Part shown: positions 1-5,227 of the stretch, in pieces
Numbering within the stretch: position 1 is the first letter of the stretch
How the letters are laid out: each line of letters begins with the position of its first letter
Source: Dehalococcoidales bacterium
GTDB taxonomy: Bacteria > Chloroflexota > Dehalococcoidia > Dehalococcoidales > UBA5760
Direction: 5' to 3'
NCBI GenBank assembly: GCA_018399795.1
Contig: JAGYOC010000333.1
Location: 1 to 6,934 of the forward strand
DNA length: 6,934 nucleotides
Translations under genes and position numbers: made by a program
The notes under the pieces: model-generated
The model's input: the letters and a program-made list of their open reading frames with translations, nothing else
What the model was told of the DNA's origin: nothing
The model's database searches: none

Positions 1-191
1 TGCTTAAAAAAGCGACCGGTCTGACAAAAGGATCAGGAGCAGCCGGACGTGAGAAGGTAGGGAAAATCCCTCGAGATAAGCTCGAGGAAATTGCCAGACT
101 GAAAGTGAAAGACCTCAACGCAATAAGTATTGAGGGAGCGGAGCGAATAGTCGAAGGTACCGCCCGAAGTATGGGCATAGAGGTTGATTAG
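1..191 (+). CDS. rplK: Large ribosomal subunit protein L11 (uL11), 3' part only
   Basis: The reading frame is open from base 3 to the TAG at 189-191 and gives the last 62 residues of L11; the full protein is usually about 141 residues, so the first half and more lies upstream of the window. The visible part is the C-terminal RNA-binding domain: a glycine- and lysine-rich loop ([14 protein letters not shown]), then the helical segment containing DLNA, and the very conserved ending [10 protein letters not shown]. In the known family this domain binds the GTPase-associated region of 23S rRNA at the base of the L12 stalk. The stop codon lies two bases before the rplA start, so the two genes are almost certainly translated from one mRNA. 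Nothing in the visible part is odd. Confidence 0.97.
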   Translation, partial: LKKATGLTKGSGAAGREKVGKIPRDKLEEIARLKVKDLNAISIEGAERIVEGTARSMGIEVD

Positions 192-193
192 AT

Positions 194-907
194 ATGCTAA
201 GACGAGGTAAAAAGTATCAGGAGTCAGTTCAATTACTGGAGAAACCGGAATCCTATACTGCCGAGGAGGCAGTAGAGCTGGCCAAAAAAATGTCCTACGC
301 CAAATTTGATGAGACTGTTGAACTCCACCTCAAGATGGGTGTTGATCCCAGAAATGCCTCACAGCAGGTAAGAGGTGTTGCCCTTTTACCATATGGTCTG
401 GGCAAGAAGGTTCGTGTCCTGGTGTTTGCACAGGGTGAGGCAGAGAAAATAGCCCGTGAGGCAGGTGCTGACTACGTCGGCAGCGATGACCTGGTTAAGG
501 AAATAGAAGGCGGTTGGCTGGAATTCGATACCGCTATGGCTACTCCCGACATGATGAGCAGAGTAGGTAAACTTGGTAAAATACTCGGACGCAAAGGTCT
601 GATGCCCAATCCCAAAGCGGGAACGGTGGTAGCTGCGGAAGACCTGCCCCGGGTTATTGAGGATGCTCGCAAGGGGCGAGTCGAATTCAAACTGGATAGA
701 ACAGCCATCATTCACCTGCCCATCGGTAAGGTGAGCTTTGATGACGAAGGCCTGATAGGCAATTTGGCATCGGTAATGGAGGCAATAATCAAGGCCAAGC
801 CCAGCGGAGCTAAGGGCCAATACATCAAGTCAGCTACGCTGACCACCACTATGGGGCCGGGTATCAGGCTCAACCTCAAATCAGCAACTGAGCTAGCCAC
901 CGGCTAA
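194..907 (+). CDS. rplA: Large ribosomal subunit protein L1 (uL1)
   Basis: This is a complete 237-residue protein, close to the usual 229-240 for bacterial L1. The N-terminal part has the family texture KKYQE and [20 protein letters not shown]. The L1 signature [17 protein letters not shown] is at residues 128-144, and the C-terminal half holds the expected RVEFKLDR and [17 protein letters not shown] segments. L1 binds 23S rRNA at the mobile L1 stalk and helps tRNA leave the E site. In well-studied bacteria it also represses its own rplK-rplA mRNA. I see no obvious L1-binding mimic here, but the rplK leader is outside the window. The ATG at 194 follows the rplK stop by two bases, with GAGG at 180-183, inside the rplK end, as a ribosome binding site ten bases upstream. 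Cotranslation with rplK is therefore likely. Confidence 0.98.
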   Translation: MLRRGKKYQESVQLLEKPESYTAEEAVELAKKMSYAKFDETVELHLKMGVDPRNASQQVRGVALLPYGLGKKVRVLVFAQGEAEKIAREAGADYVGSDDLVKEIEGGWLEFDTAMATPDMMSRVGKLGKILGRKGLMPNPKAGTVVAAEDLPRVIEDARKGRVEFKLDRTAIIHLPIGKVSFDDEGLIGNLASVMEAIIKAKPSGAKGQYIKSATLTTTMGPGIRLNLKSATELATG

Positions 908-932
908 TTTATACGTGTAGATAACAGTTTAA

Positions 933-1058
933 TAGTGTCTCCTGTGACAGCGGGCGCCAGAAAGGCTCAAATTGCATCTGCCTGCCGAGGAAAATACGAA
1001 GCCTCTTACAGCAAAGAGCTTCTGTGATTTCCCCTGTGCAGCAGACACAGGGTTTTTT
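933..1058 (+). promoter_or_regulatory. L10 leader (ribosomal protein autoregulatory mRNA element)
   Basis: The stretch between rplA and rplJ carries the sequence and folding pattern of the known bacterial L10 leader. GACAGCGGGCGCC (946-958) is followed by AAAGGC (961-966) and by CTGCCTGCCGAGG (978-990). GCGGGC at 950-955 can pair with GCCTGC at 980-985 (one G-U pair), and GCC at 956-958 with GGC at 964-966, which gives the two-part stem with internal loop expected of this element. In the known system the L10-L12 complex binds here and lowers rplJ-rplL expression. A second weaker stem is possible between 999-1007 and 1014-1021 (CTCTT with AAGAG). An intrinsic terminator follows at 1032-1058, so control is probably by premature termination. 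I place the edges only approximately. Confidence 0.85.
1032..1058 (+). terminator. Intrinsic terminator acting as the rplJ-rplL attenuator
   Basis: CCCTGTG at 1032-1038 and CACAGGG at 1046-1052 form a perfect seven-pair stem with a seven-base loop, followed directly by six T at 1053-1058. This is a textbook Rho-independent terminator. It sits 38 bases before the rplJ start and right after the L10 leader, so it is best read as the leader's attenuator and not as the end of the rplK-rplA unit. Some read-through is needed for rplJ and rplL unless they have their own promoter, and I see no good promoter between 908 and 1031. Confidence 0.88.
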
Positions 1059-1096
1059 GTTGATGCGAACAGTTTAAAGGGGGAGGTCACATAGAT

Positions 1097-1621
1097 ATGT
1101 CAAGAGAAAAGAAGACAGAGATAATCGACCGGTTAGCCGATGCTTTCTCCAAAAGTAGTATCGGGATCCTTACCGATTACCGGGGTTTATCGAACCCAGA
1201 GATAACCGCCTTGCGCCGCAGGCTTGGCGATTCCAGCATCGAATATAAGGTGGTCAAGAACACACTGGCCAGATTTTCCGCCGAAAAATCAGGTAAGAAC
1301 ACCCTGAAGGCATACCTGGCCGGACCGGTGGCAATAGCCCTGGGTTACAACGACGTTATCGAGCCCGCCAAGATAATTATTGACTTCATCAATACATCCA
1401 AGTCTACTTTAACCATCAAGGGCGGATTTTTGGGTGAGCGCATTCTGACATCAGATGATATATCCAGCCTTGCTAAATTACCACCAAGGGAGATTTTGCT
1501 GGCCAAGCTGCTGGGAGGAATACAAAGCCCTATCAGCAGACTTGTCGGTTGCCTCAGCAGCCCGATAGCAGGGCTGGCAAGATTATTACAATCCAGAATT
1601 AAACAAATGGAGGAAGCATAA
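1097..1621 (+). CDS. rplJ: Large ribosomal subunit protein L10 (uL10)
   Basis: This complete 174-residue protein is the base of the ribosomal stalk: it anchors to 23S rRNA next to L11 and carries the L12 dimers on its C-terminal helix. Family motifs are clear: LTDYRGL (25-31), [11 protein letters not shown] (49-59), LAGPVAIAL (74-82), [11 protein letters not shown] (107-117) and [20 protein letters not shown] (128-147). The C-terminal helix contains two similar stretches, around [10 protein letters not shown] and [10 protein letters not shown]. This suggests two L12 dimers per L10, which is an inference from the length and not a demonstration. The ATG at 1097 has a strong ribosome binding site, GGAGG at 1082-1086, ten bases upstream. 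The upstream leader and terminator indicate feedback control by the L10-L12 complex. The stop is one base before the rplL start. Confidence 0.98.
   Translation: MSREKKTEIIDRLADAFSKSSIGILTDYRGLSNPEITALRRRLGDSSIEYKVVKNTLARFSAEKSGKNTLKAYLAGPVAIALGYNDVIEPAKIIIDFINTSKSTLTIKGGFLGERILTSDDISSLAKLPPREILLAKLLGGIQSPISRLVGCLSSPIAGLARLLQSRIKQMEEA
1609..1613 (+). promoter_or_regulatory. Ribosome binding site that fixes the extended rplL start
   Basis: A perfect GGAGG lies inside the last codons of rplJ, nine bases before the ATG at 1623. It supports translation of rplL from 1623, and so the long N-terminal extension. The first in-frame ATG near the usual L12 start (1797) has only a weak AAAGGGAG at 1769-1776, 20 bases away, which is too far to work well. 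Confidence 0.8.
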
Positions 1622-1622
1622 A

Positions 1623-2165
1623 ATGACTGAGGGAAAAGAAGCCGAAATGGAAAAGGATGCCACAACAGAAGAAACTGCCGAAGTAGAGGGGAAAACCCCC
1701 AAAAAAGCGACCACAAAAAAGAATCAAGAAGCAACCGCGGAAAAGTCTAAACCATCAAAAGGAGCGGTAAAGGGAGAAAAGGTCGCTGTTGAAGACATGA
1801 TAGCAGCAATAAAGAACATGACCGTCCTCGAGCTCTCCGAGATGGTTAAAGCCCTGGAAACAGAATTTGGTGTTAGCGCCGCTGCCCCGTTAGCAGCCAC
1901 AGCGGGAACAGGAGAAGGCGGTGCGGCCACACCTGCAGCCGAAGAAGAAGAGAAGACAGAATTCAATGTTATCCTTAAGGATGCCGGAGCCAACCGGATC
2001 AATGTAATACGTGCTGTCCGGGAATTGAGTTCTCTGGGGTTAAAAGAATCCAAGGAACTGGTAGAAAACGCACCGAAGCCGGTCAAGGAAGGTGTCAGCA
2101 AGGAAGATGCCGCAGCGGCCAAGGAAAAGCTTGAAGCAGCTGGAGCTACAGTCGAGGTAAATTAG
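1623..2165 (+). CDS. rplL: Large ribosomal subunit protein L7/L12 (bL12) with a long N-terminal extension
   Basis: The product has 180 residues, whereas bacterial L12 usually has about 120-130. Residues 56-87 are the normal N-terminal dimerisation and L10-binding domain ([20 protein letters not shown], then EFGVSAAA). Residues 88-111 are the Ala/Gly/Glu-rich hinge. Residues 112-180 are the globular factor-binding domain, with [22 protein letters not shown] and the ending [10 protein letters not shown]. These parts recruit EF-Tu, EF-G and other GTPases to the ribosome. Residues 1-55 are extra: 1-22 are acidic (nine Asp/Glu against two Lys), and 24-53 are basic (ten Lys against three Glu), rich in Thr, Ala and Pro and probably disordered. 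The start follows the rplJ stop by one base with a perfect GGAGG upstream, so I take the extension as real. A nonstandard internal start cannot be fully excluded. No terminator is visible after the stop. Confidence 0.96.
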   Translation: MTEGKEAEMEKDATTEETAEVEGKTPKKATTKKNQEATAEKSKPSKGAVKGEKVAVEDMIAAIKNMTVLELSEMVKALETEFGVSAAAPLAATAGTGEGGAATPAAEEEEKTEFNVILKDAGANRINVIRAVRELSSLGLKESKELVENAPKPVKEGVSKEDAAAAKEKLEAAGATVEVN

Positions 2166-2208
2166 TAGAAGGTCGCCTTGCAAATATCTCCCTGTGGGAC
2201 ATATAATC

Positions 2209-2274
2209 ACCAGTAGAATATCTTCAGAAGGGCTGGCTGATTATGTCTTACCCCGATAGCTTAATTCTACTGGT
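2209..2274. repeat. 11-base perfect inverted repeat around the start of the small membrane gene
   Basis: ACCAGTAGAAT at 2209-2219 is the exact reverse complement of ATTCTACTGGT at 2264-2274. The 44 bases between the arms contain the ribosome binding site (2228-2232) and the ATG at 2243, so in mRNA the two arms could close a loop around the translation start. There is no T-run, so it is not a terminator. By a rough estimate one such repeat could arise by chance in a window this size with modest probability. Confidence 0.55.
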
Positions 2275-2500
2275 AATGGGTATAGCTTTTCTGTCGGCAG
2301 GCGTCGGCACCTTTTTCAAAGGCAAGTACGATGAAAAAAGGGAATACGACACCTTGACCTCCCGTACCGATATGAAGGAGTTTATCGAGCATTCACCAGA
2401 ACAATCCAAGTCCGGTTCACTCAAGCTGGGAGGAAGAATTGCCATTATCATCGGCTTGGTCCTGCTCGGAATAGTTGGCGGGCTTCAACTATGGGCTTAA
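2243..2500 (+). CDS. Small two-helix membrane protein, function unknown
   Basis: I do not recognise this 85-residue protein. Two hydrophobic segments are plain: residues 6-25 (SLILLVMGIAFLSAGVGTFF) and 64-83 (GRIAIIIGLVLLGIVGGLQL). They are joined by a charged, soluble-looking loop of about 38 residues containing DEKREYDTLTSRTDMKEF. This predicts a hairpin in the cytoplasmic membrane. The start at 2243 is supported by AAGGG at 2228-2232, ten bases upstream. The gene follows rplL by 77 bases on the same strand with no terminator between, so it may be read from the ribosomal operon. An 11-base inverted repeat brackets its start, and its stop overlaps that of the convergent transporter gene. The reading frame looks real because of the ribosome binding site and the coherent membrane pattern, but the function is unknown. 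Confidence 0.8.
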   Translation: MSYPDSLILLVMGIAFLSAGVGTFFKGKYDEKREYDTLTSRTDMKEFIEHSPEQSKSGSLKLGGRIAIIIGLVLLGIVGGLQLWA

Positions 2501-2763
2501 CCGCTTTTTCCCCCATACCTTAACTTGGCATAAAGCAGGGTACCAACACAGCCTGTACTAATAGCATTCCAGACGATAACCGGTGTCAGGTTGAGCTGAA
2601 GGCCATATACCAGCCATAGTGAAAGACCGCAGAGAAGCAATACGGTAAAGGCAGTACTTATCTCGTAGGCGCTTTTCAGCCTGAAGGTCCGAACCAGTTG
2701 GGGTACGGTACTCGACGTAGCCAGCGCACCGGCAATAAAACCAATCAACTCATTTAAACTCAA
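2497..2763 (-). CDS. SemiSWEET-type sugar transporter (MtN3/saliva, PQ-loop family)
   Basis: This complete 88-residue protein has the size and three-helix pattern of bacterial SemiSWEETs (helices near residues 5-25, 37-56 and 60-79). The first helix carries the family pattern ELIGFIAGALATSSTVPQLVRTFRLKSAYEIS, with the Pro-Gln pair at 21-22. Trp50 (SLWLVYG) and Asn66 (VWNAIS) have the 16-residue spacing of the substrate-pocket Trp and Asn known from characterised SemiSWEETs. Family members work as dimers and move sugars down their gradient across the membrane; the substrate here cannot be read from sequence. The start is a TTG at 2763-2761, supported by AAGG nine bases upstream (GGAGAAAGG at 2781-2773). 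No in-frame ATG fits better. It lies 36 bases downstream of the yifB/comM gene on the same strand, so cotranscription is plausible. Its stop overlaps that of the convergent gene. Confidence 0.88.
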   Translation of the reverse strand: MSLNELIGFIAGALATSSTVPQLVRTFRLKSAYEISTAFTVLLLCGLSLWLVYGLQLNLTPVIVWNAISTGCVGTLLYAKLRYGGKSG

Positions 2764-2772
2764 GTGGCGATA

Positions 2773-2781
2773 CCTTTCTCC
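2773..2781 (-). promoter_or_regulatory. Ribosome binding site supporting a TTG start for the SemiSWEET gene
   Basis: On the minus strand GGAGAAAGG runs from 2781 to 2773, nine bases before the TTG at 2763. It lies in the 36-base gap after the yifB/comM stop. It supports the TTG, which also gives the N-terminus expected for the family (the first helix starts at about residue 5). Confidence 0.6.
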
Positions 2782-2799
2782 ATCTTTCGGCCAAATATC

Positions 2800-4320
2800 T
2801 CATATCATCCTTCTCGGTCGGTACTGTATAGCTTCGGCCAGATGGTGAGCTTTAATTAACGTCTCGTTTTCAAGGTCAGCAATGGAACGGGCAAGTTTCA
2901 ATATCCGGTGAAATGCCCGTGCCGAAAGCGAGAGTTGCTTCATAGCCGATTTAAGAAGGCTTCTTGCGGGTTCATCGGTAGCACAGAACTCTCTAACCTC
3001 TATCGGTGTCATTTCGGCATTGCATACCATACCGGTACCATTAAACCGCTCCTTCTGGGCAAAGCGGGCTGCTGCTACTCTTTCCCTAACTTTAACTGAT
3101 TCTTCGCCAAGCCTATCATCGGCGAGTTTTTCATAGTCAACGTGCGGAACTTCAATAAAGATGTCTATACGGTCTATAAACGGGCCGCTGATTCGTCTTT
3201 GATAACGGGATACCAGGGCCGGGCTACAGGTGCAGGCCTGAAAAGGGTCGCCGTAAAAACCACACGGACACGGATTCATGGCTCCGACCAGCATAAAGTT
3301 GGCTGGGAAAGTAAGGCTCCCCTGGGCCCGGCTTATGGTAACAACCTTGTCCTCCAGCGGCTGGCGCAAAACTTCCAGCACTGAATGACCGAATTCCGGC
3401 AATTCATCGAGAAATAATACACCACGGTGGCTCAGGCTTACTTCACCCGGTTTCGGCCAGTGGCCACCACCTATCAATCCAGCATTGGATATTGTATAGT
3501 GCGGAGAGCGGAATGGCCTTTGTTTCAGCAACGGTATGTCTGAAGGCAACAAGCCACTTACACTATATATCCTAGTAACATCAAGTGATTCATCGATAGT
3601 CATCGGCGGAAGTATCGAGGGTAGGGTACGTGCCAGCAGCGTCTTGCCGCTACCTGGTGGACCAACCATGATAATGTTATGCCCCCCGGATGCAGCTACC
3701 TCCATAGCCCGTTTGACATGTTCCTGTCCCCTGATATAGGAAAGGTCAGTAGCATTATTAATCGCAGGAGCATACTCCGTTGTATCCTCACAATGATATT
3801 CCGGAGGTGGTATCTCTCCCCTTAAGTAGCTAATGAGCTGCGCCAGCGAGGTAATGGGCACAATGTTGACGCCCTTGACCAGGGACGCTTCCCTGGCGTT
3901 TACCTCAGGTACAATAATGGTGGCAAAGCTCTTTTCGTAAGCCAGCATGGTCATAGGCAGAATACCTTTGGTATGGCGCAGTGTACCGTCCAGAGAAAGC
4001 TCACCGATAATAACACTTCGAGAAATATCCGACTGTACCTGCTCCGAACTCAACAGTATCCCGACAGCGATGGGCAGGTCATAAGCCGGACCGGCTTTCT
4101 TCAGGTTGGCCGGTGCAAGATTAACCACGATACGCCGGTTGGGAAAACTGCACCCTGAATGACGAATGGCAGCACGGACTCTCTCCCTTGATTCCTGAAC
4201 AGCCGCATCGGGCAAACCAACAATCGTAAACGAAGGTAAACCAGGGGAAATATCCACCTCAACTTCAATTGTGGCACCTTCCAGCCCTACAACAGCACTG
4301 CTGATTACCTTGGCAAGCAT
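2800..4320 (-). CDS. comM: YifB/ComM family Mg-chelatase-like AAA+ ATPase
   Basis: With the ATG at 4320 the protein has 506 residues, the normal family length. Domains in order: an N-terminal ChlI-like domain (from MLAKVISSAVVGLEG, with PGLPSFTIVGLPD and VNLAPANLKKAGPAYDLPIAVG); the AAA+ core with Walker A GPPGSGKT (220-227) and Walker B GVLFLDELPEF (300-310); the NPCPCG motif (349-354) followed by CTC (363-365); the SRYQRRISGPFIDRIDI segment (371-387); and a C-terminal helical domain ending LSLSARAFHRILKLARSIADLE. ComM of Haemophilus and Vibrio is a hexameric helicase that promotes branch migration during natural transformation. YifB homologues occur in many bacteria not known to be competent, so the role here is inferred as DNA recombination and is not certain. 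The four cysteines at 351, 353, 363 and 365 could bind metal. All key motifs are intact. An upstream in-frame TTG (4347) would add nine residues but lacks a good ribosome binding site. Confidence 0.94.
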   Translation of the reverse strand: MLAKVISSAVVGLEGATIEVEVDISPGLPSFTIVGLPDAAVQESRERVRAAIRHSGCSFPNRRIVVNLAPANLKKAGPAYDLPIAVGILLSSEQVQSDISRSVIIGELSLDGTLRHTKGILPMTMLAYEKSFATIIVPEVNAREASLVKGVNIVPITSLAQLISYLRGEIPPPEYHCEDTTEYAPAINNATDLSYIRGQEHVKRAMEVAASGGHNIIMVGPPGSGKTLLARTLPSILPPMTIDESLDVTRIYSVSGLLPSDIPLLKQRPFRSPHYTISNAGLIGGGHWPKPGEVSLSHRGVLFLDELPEFGHSVLEVLRQPLEDKVVTISRAQGSLTFPANFMLVGAMNPCPCGFYGDPFQACTCSPALVSRYQRRISGPFIDRIDIFIEVPHVDYEKLADDRLGEESVKVRERVAAARFAQKERFNGTGMVCNAEMTPIEVREFCATDEPARSLLKSAMKQLSLSARAFHRILKLARSIADLENETLIKAHHLAEAIQYRPRRMI

Positions 4321-4326
4321 ATATTT

Positions 4327-4333
4327 CCTTTCT
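4327..4333 (-). promoter_or_regulatory. Ribosome binding site fixing the yifB/comM start
   Basis: AGAAAGG on the minus strand (4333 to 4327) lies six bases before the ATG at 4320. It supports this ATG over the in-frame TTG at 4347, and the resulting N-terminus MLAKV matches the usual family start. Confidence 0.75.
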
Positions 4334-4350
4334 GAATAAGTCGGCAATTA

Positions 4351-4379
4351 ATTGTAGCCCAAACGGCATCTCCACGCAA
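4351..4379 (-). promoter_or_regulatory. Candidate promoter for yifB/comM
   Basis: On the minus strand a TTGCGT (4379-4374) is separated by 17 bases from TACAAT (4356-4351), a -10 box with one mismatch. Transcription would start near 4344, which gives a leader of about 24 bases before the ATG at 4320. The -35 box is weak (only TTG matches), so the call rests mainly on the -10 box and the position. Confidence 0.4.
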
Positions 4380-4486
4380 AAAATATTGCCAAAATAAACG
4401 CGGCTGAACAATCCCCACTGCCCAAATCACAACCACTACTAATCACTTCTTTCTATATTTGGTTTGAACACTTGACCAATTTTAGC

Positions 4487-4516
4487 TTGACATCACGCTC
4501 CTTTTCATCCTAAACT
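4487..4516 (+). promoter_or_regulatory. Candidate plus-strand promoter, TTGACA box
   Basis: A perfect TTGACA at 4487-4492 is followed after 18 bases by TAAACT at 4511-4516 (four of six matches to the -10 consensus). Transcription would begin near 4523, leaving an untranslated leader of about 175 bases before the gene at 4700. The long leader makes this one only plausible. Confidence 0.35.
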
Positions 4517-4590
4517 AGCTTGCCTCGGGGATAAATACCCAATAAAAAGCCCATGACAACATATATTACCAAGCTTTGATTTTATTAACC

Positions 4591-4617
4591 TGGACAGTCT
4601 TGTTTCACCACTATAAA
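4591..4617 (+). promoter_or_regulatory. Candidate plus-strand promoter nearer the membrane gene
   Basis: TGGACA at 4591-4596 (five of six matches to TTGACA) and TATAAA at 4612-4617 (five of six matches to TATAAT) are separated by 15 bases, shorter than the usual 16-18. The boxes are good but the spacing is poor. The start would fall near 4624, about 75 bases before the ATG at 4700. Confidence 0.3.
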
Positions 4618-4699
4618 TTTACCATAAGGCTGTTATTCAAACCGGTTAAGTGATAAGGTCACTATCAATAGGTAATAAAACCAGACAATAATATCTAAA

Positions 4700-5053
4700 A
4701 TGAGGAATAGCGATATATCTGACAATACATGGAAATCCTCCACGGCCGGAACCCTCAATATCATAGCGGGCTCCTTTGGTATAGCAGGGGGAATCTACTT
4801 TGCCAGCATCGACACAATGTACTGGCAGCTTCCTCCTGTTGTTATTGCCATAGTGGGTATAGTAGGCGTTACCAGAATAGCCCTTGGAGCTATAGCCCTG
4901 ATGGGTGGCATCTTCGCCAGAAAAAGAAAGCTCTGGGAAATGGCTATGGCTGGCTCAATAATTGCCATATTGTGCGCGCCTCCACTGGGAATATTATCCA
5001 CGATATTCGTTTCCCTGAGCAAGAAGGAATTTGAACAGGTTTTCCACCACTAA
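4700..5053 (+). CDS. Small multi-helix membrane protein, function unknown
   Basis: This 117-residue protein has three long hydrophobic stretches: residues 15-37 (AGTLNIIAGSFGIAGGIYF and on), 45-73 (long enough that it may hold more than one turn through the membrane) and 81-106 (ending GILSTIFVSL). A basic RKRK lies at 74-77 and the tail is LSKKEFEQVFHH. The pattern of an early AGxLxIIAG, a central GGIFARKRK and a final LGILSxIFVxLSKKEF resembles a loose group of small uncharacterised membrane proteins common in bacteria and archaea, but I cannot assign a named family or a function. No Shine-Dalgarno sequence is visible before the ATG, and no better start exists because the first helix begins at about residue 15. 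It precedes uvrA on the same strand, but the 174-base gap argues against a tight operon. Confidence 0.75.
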   Translation: MRNSDISDNTWKSSTAGTLNIIAGSFGIAGGIYFASIDTMYWQLPPVVIAIVGIVGVTRIALGAIALMGGIFARKRKLWEMAMAGSIIAILCAPPLGILSTIFVSLSKKEFEQVFHH

Positions 5054-5227
5054 CATAAAACTCATACGAGACACTTGCATCAGCGTAATTTATTGCCCGA
5101 TATTTTCCTCAAATCAGCCCACTAATACCGCATTTTAAAAAGCATATATTCTGCTGATATCAAGCCATCTCTTACTTGTTGCCGGGAGATCCCGATGCTA
5201 AAATAAACCCAGAGGTAGGAAATCCAC

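Larger units (their letters stand above)
4380..4699. other. AT-rich divergent intergenic region without a convincing gene
   Basis: The genes on either side point away from each other, so this stretch should hold their control signals. It is visibly richer in A and T than its neighbours. No open frame longer than a few codons has a ribosome binding site; for example the ATG at 4552 opens only eight codons. I see two candidate plus-strand promoters (listed separately), the eight-base palindrome AACCGGTT near 4640, and a short inverted repeat AGTGA/TCACT at 4649-4663 that could be an operator. None of these is strong. No tRNA or known riboswitch pattern is recognisable. Confidence 0.5.

Noticed and set aside
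386..820. A long open frame of 144 codons on the minus strand opposite rplA
   Set aside because: It lies wholly inside the unmistakable L1 gene, has no ribosome binding site logic or family resemblance, and is a by-product of the L1 coding sequence.
2189..2199. A hairpin TCCC-TGT-GGGA after rplL as a terminator
   Set aside because: The stem has only four pairs with a three-base loop and no T-run follows, so it is not a credible intrinsic terminator.
4321..4347. A start of the YifB/ComM gene at the TTG at 4347
   Set aside because: It adds nine residues not typical of the family; the ATG at 4320 has AAGG six bases upstream and the usual MLAKV N-terminus.
4729..5034. A second plus-strand frame overlapping the membrane gene at 4700-5053
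   Set aside because: Its translation is rich in His, Cys, Trp and Tyr with no coherent pattern, while the frame from 4700 gives clean membrane helices ending in a typical KKEF tail.
5075..5104. TTGCAT and GATATT with 18-base spacing as the uvrA promoter
   Set aside because: Both boxes are mediocre matches; TATATT at 5145-5150 is a better -10 box but has no -35 partner. A promoter probably lies in 5054-5227, but I cannot place it.
5183..5194. A palindrome CGGGAGATCCCG before uvrA as a terminator or SOS operator
   Set aside because: It has no T-run on either strand and does not match the LexA operator types I know; it is too short to call.
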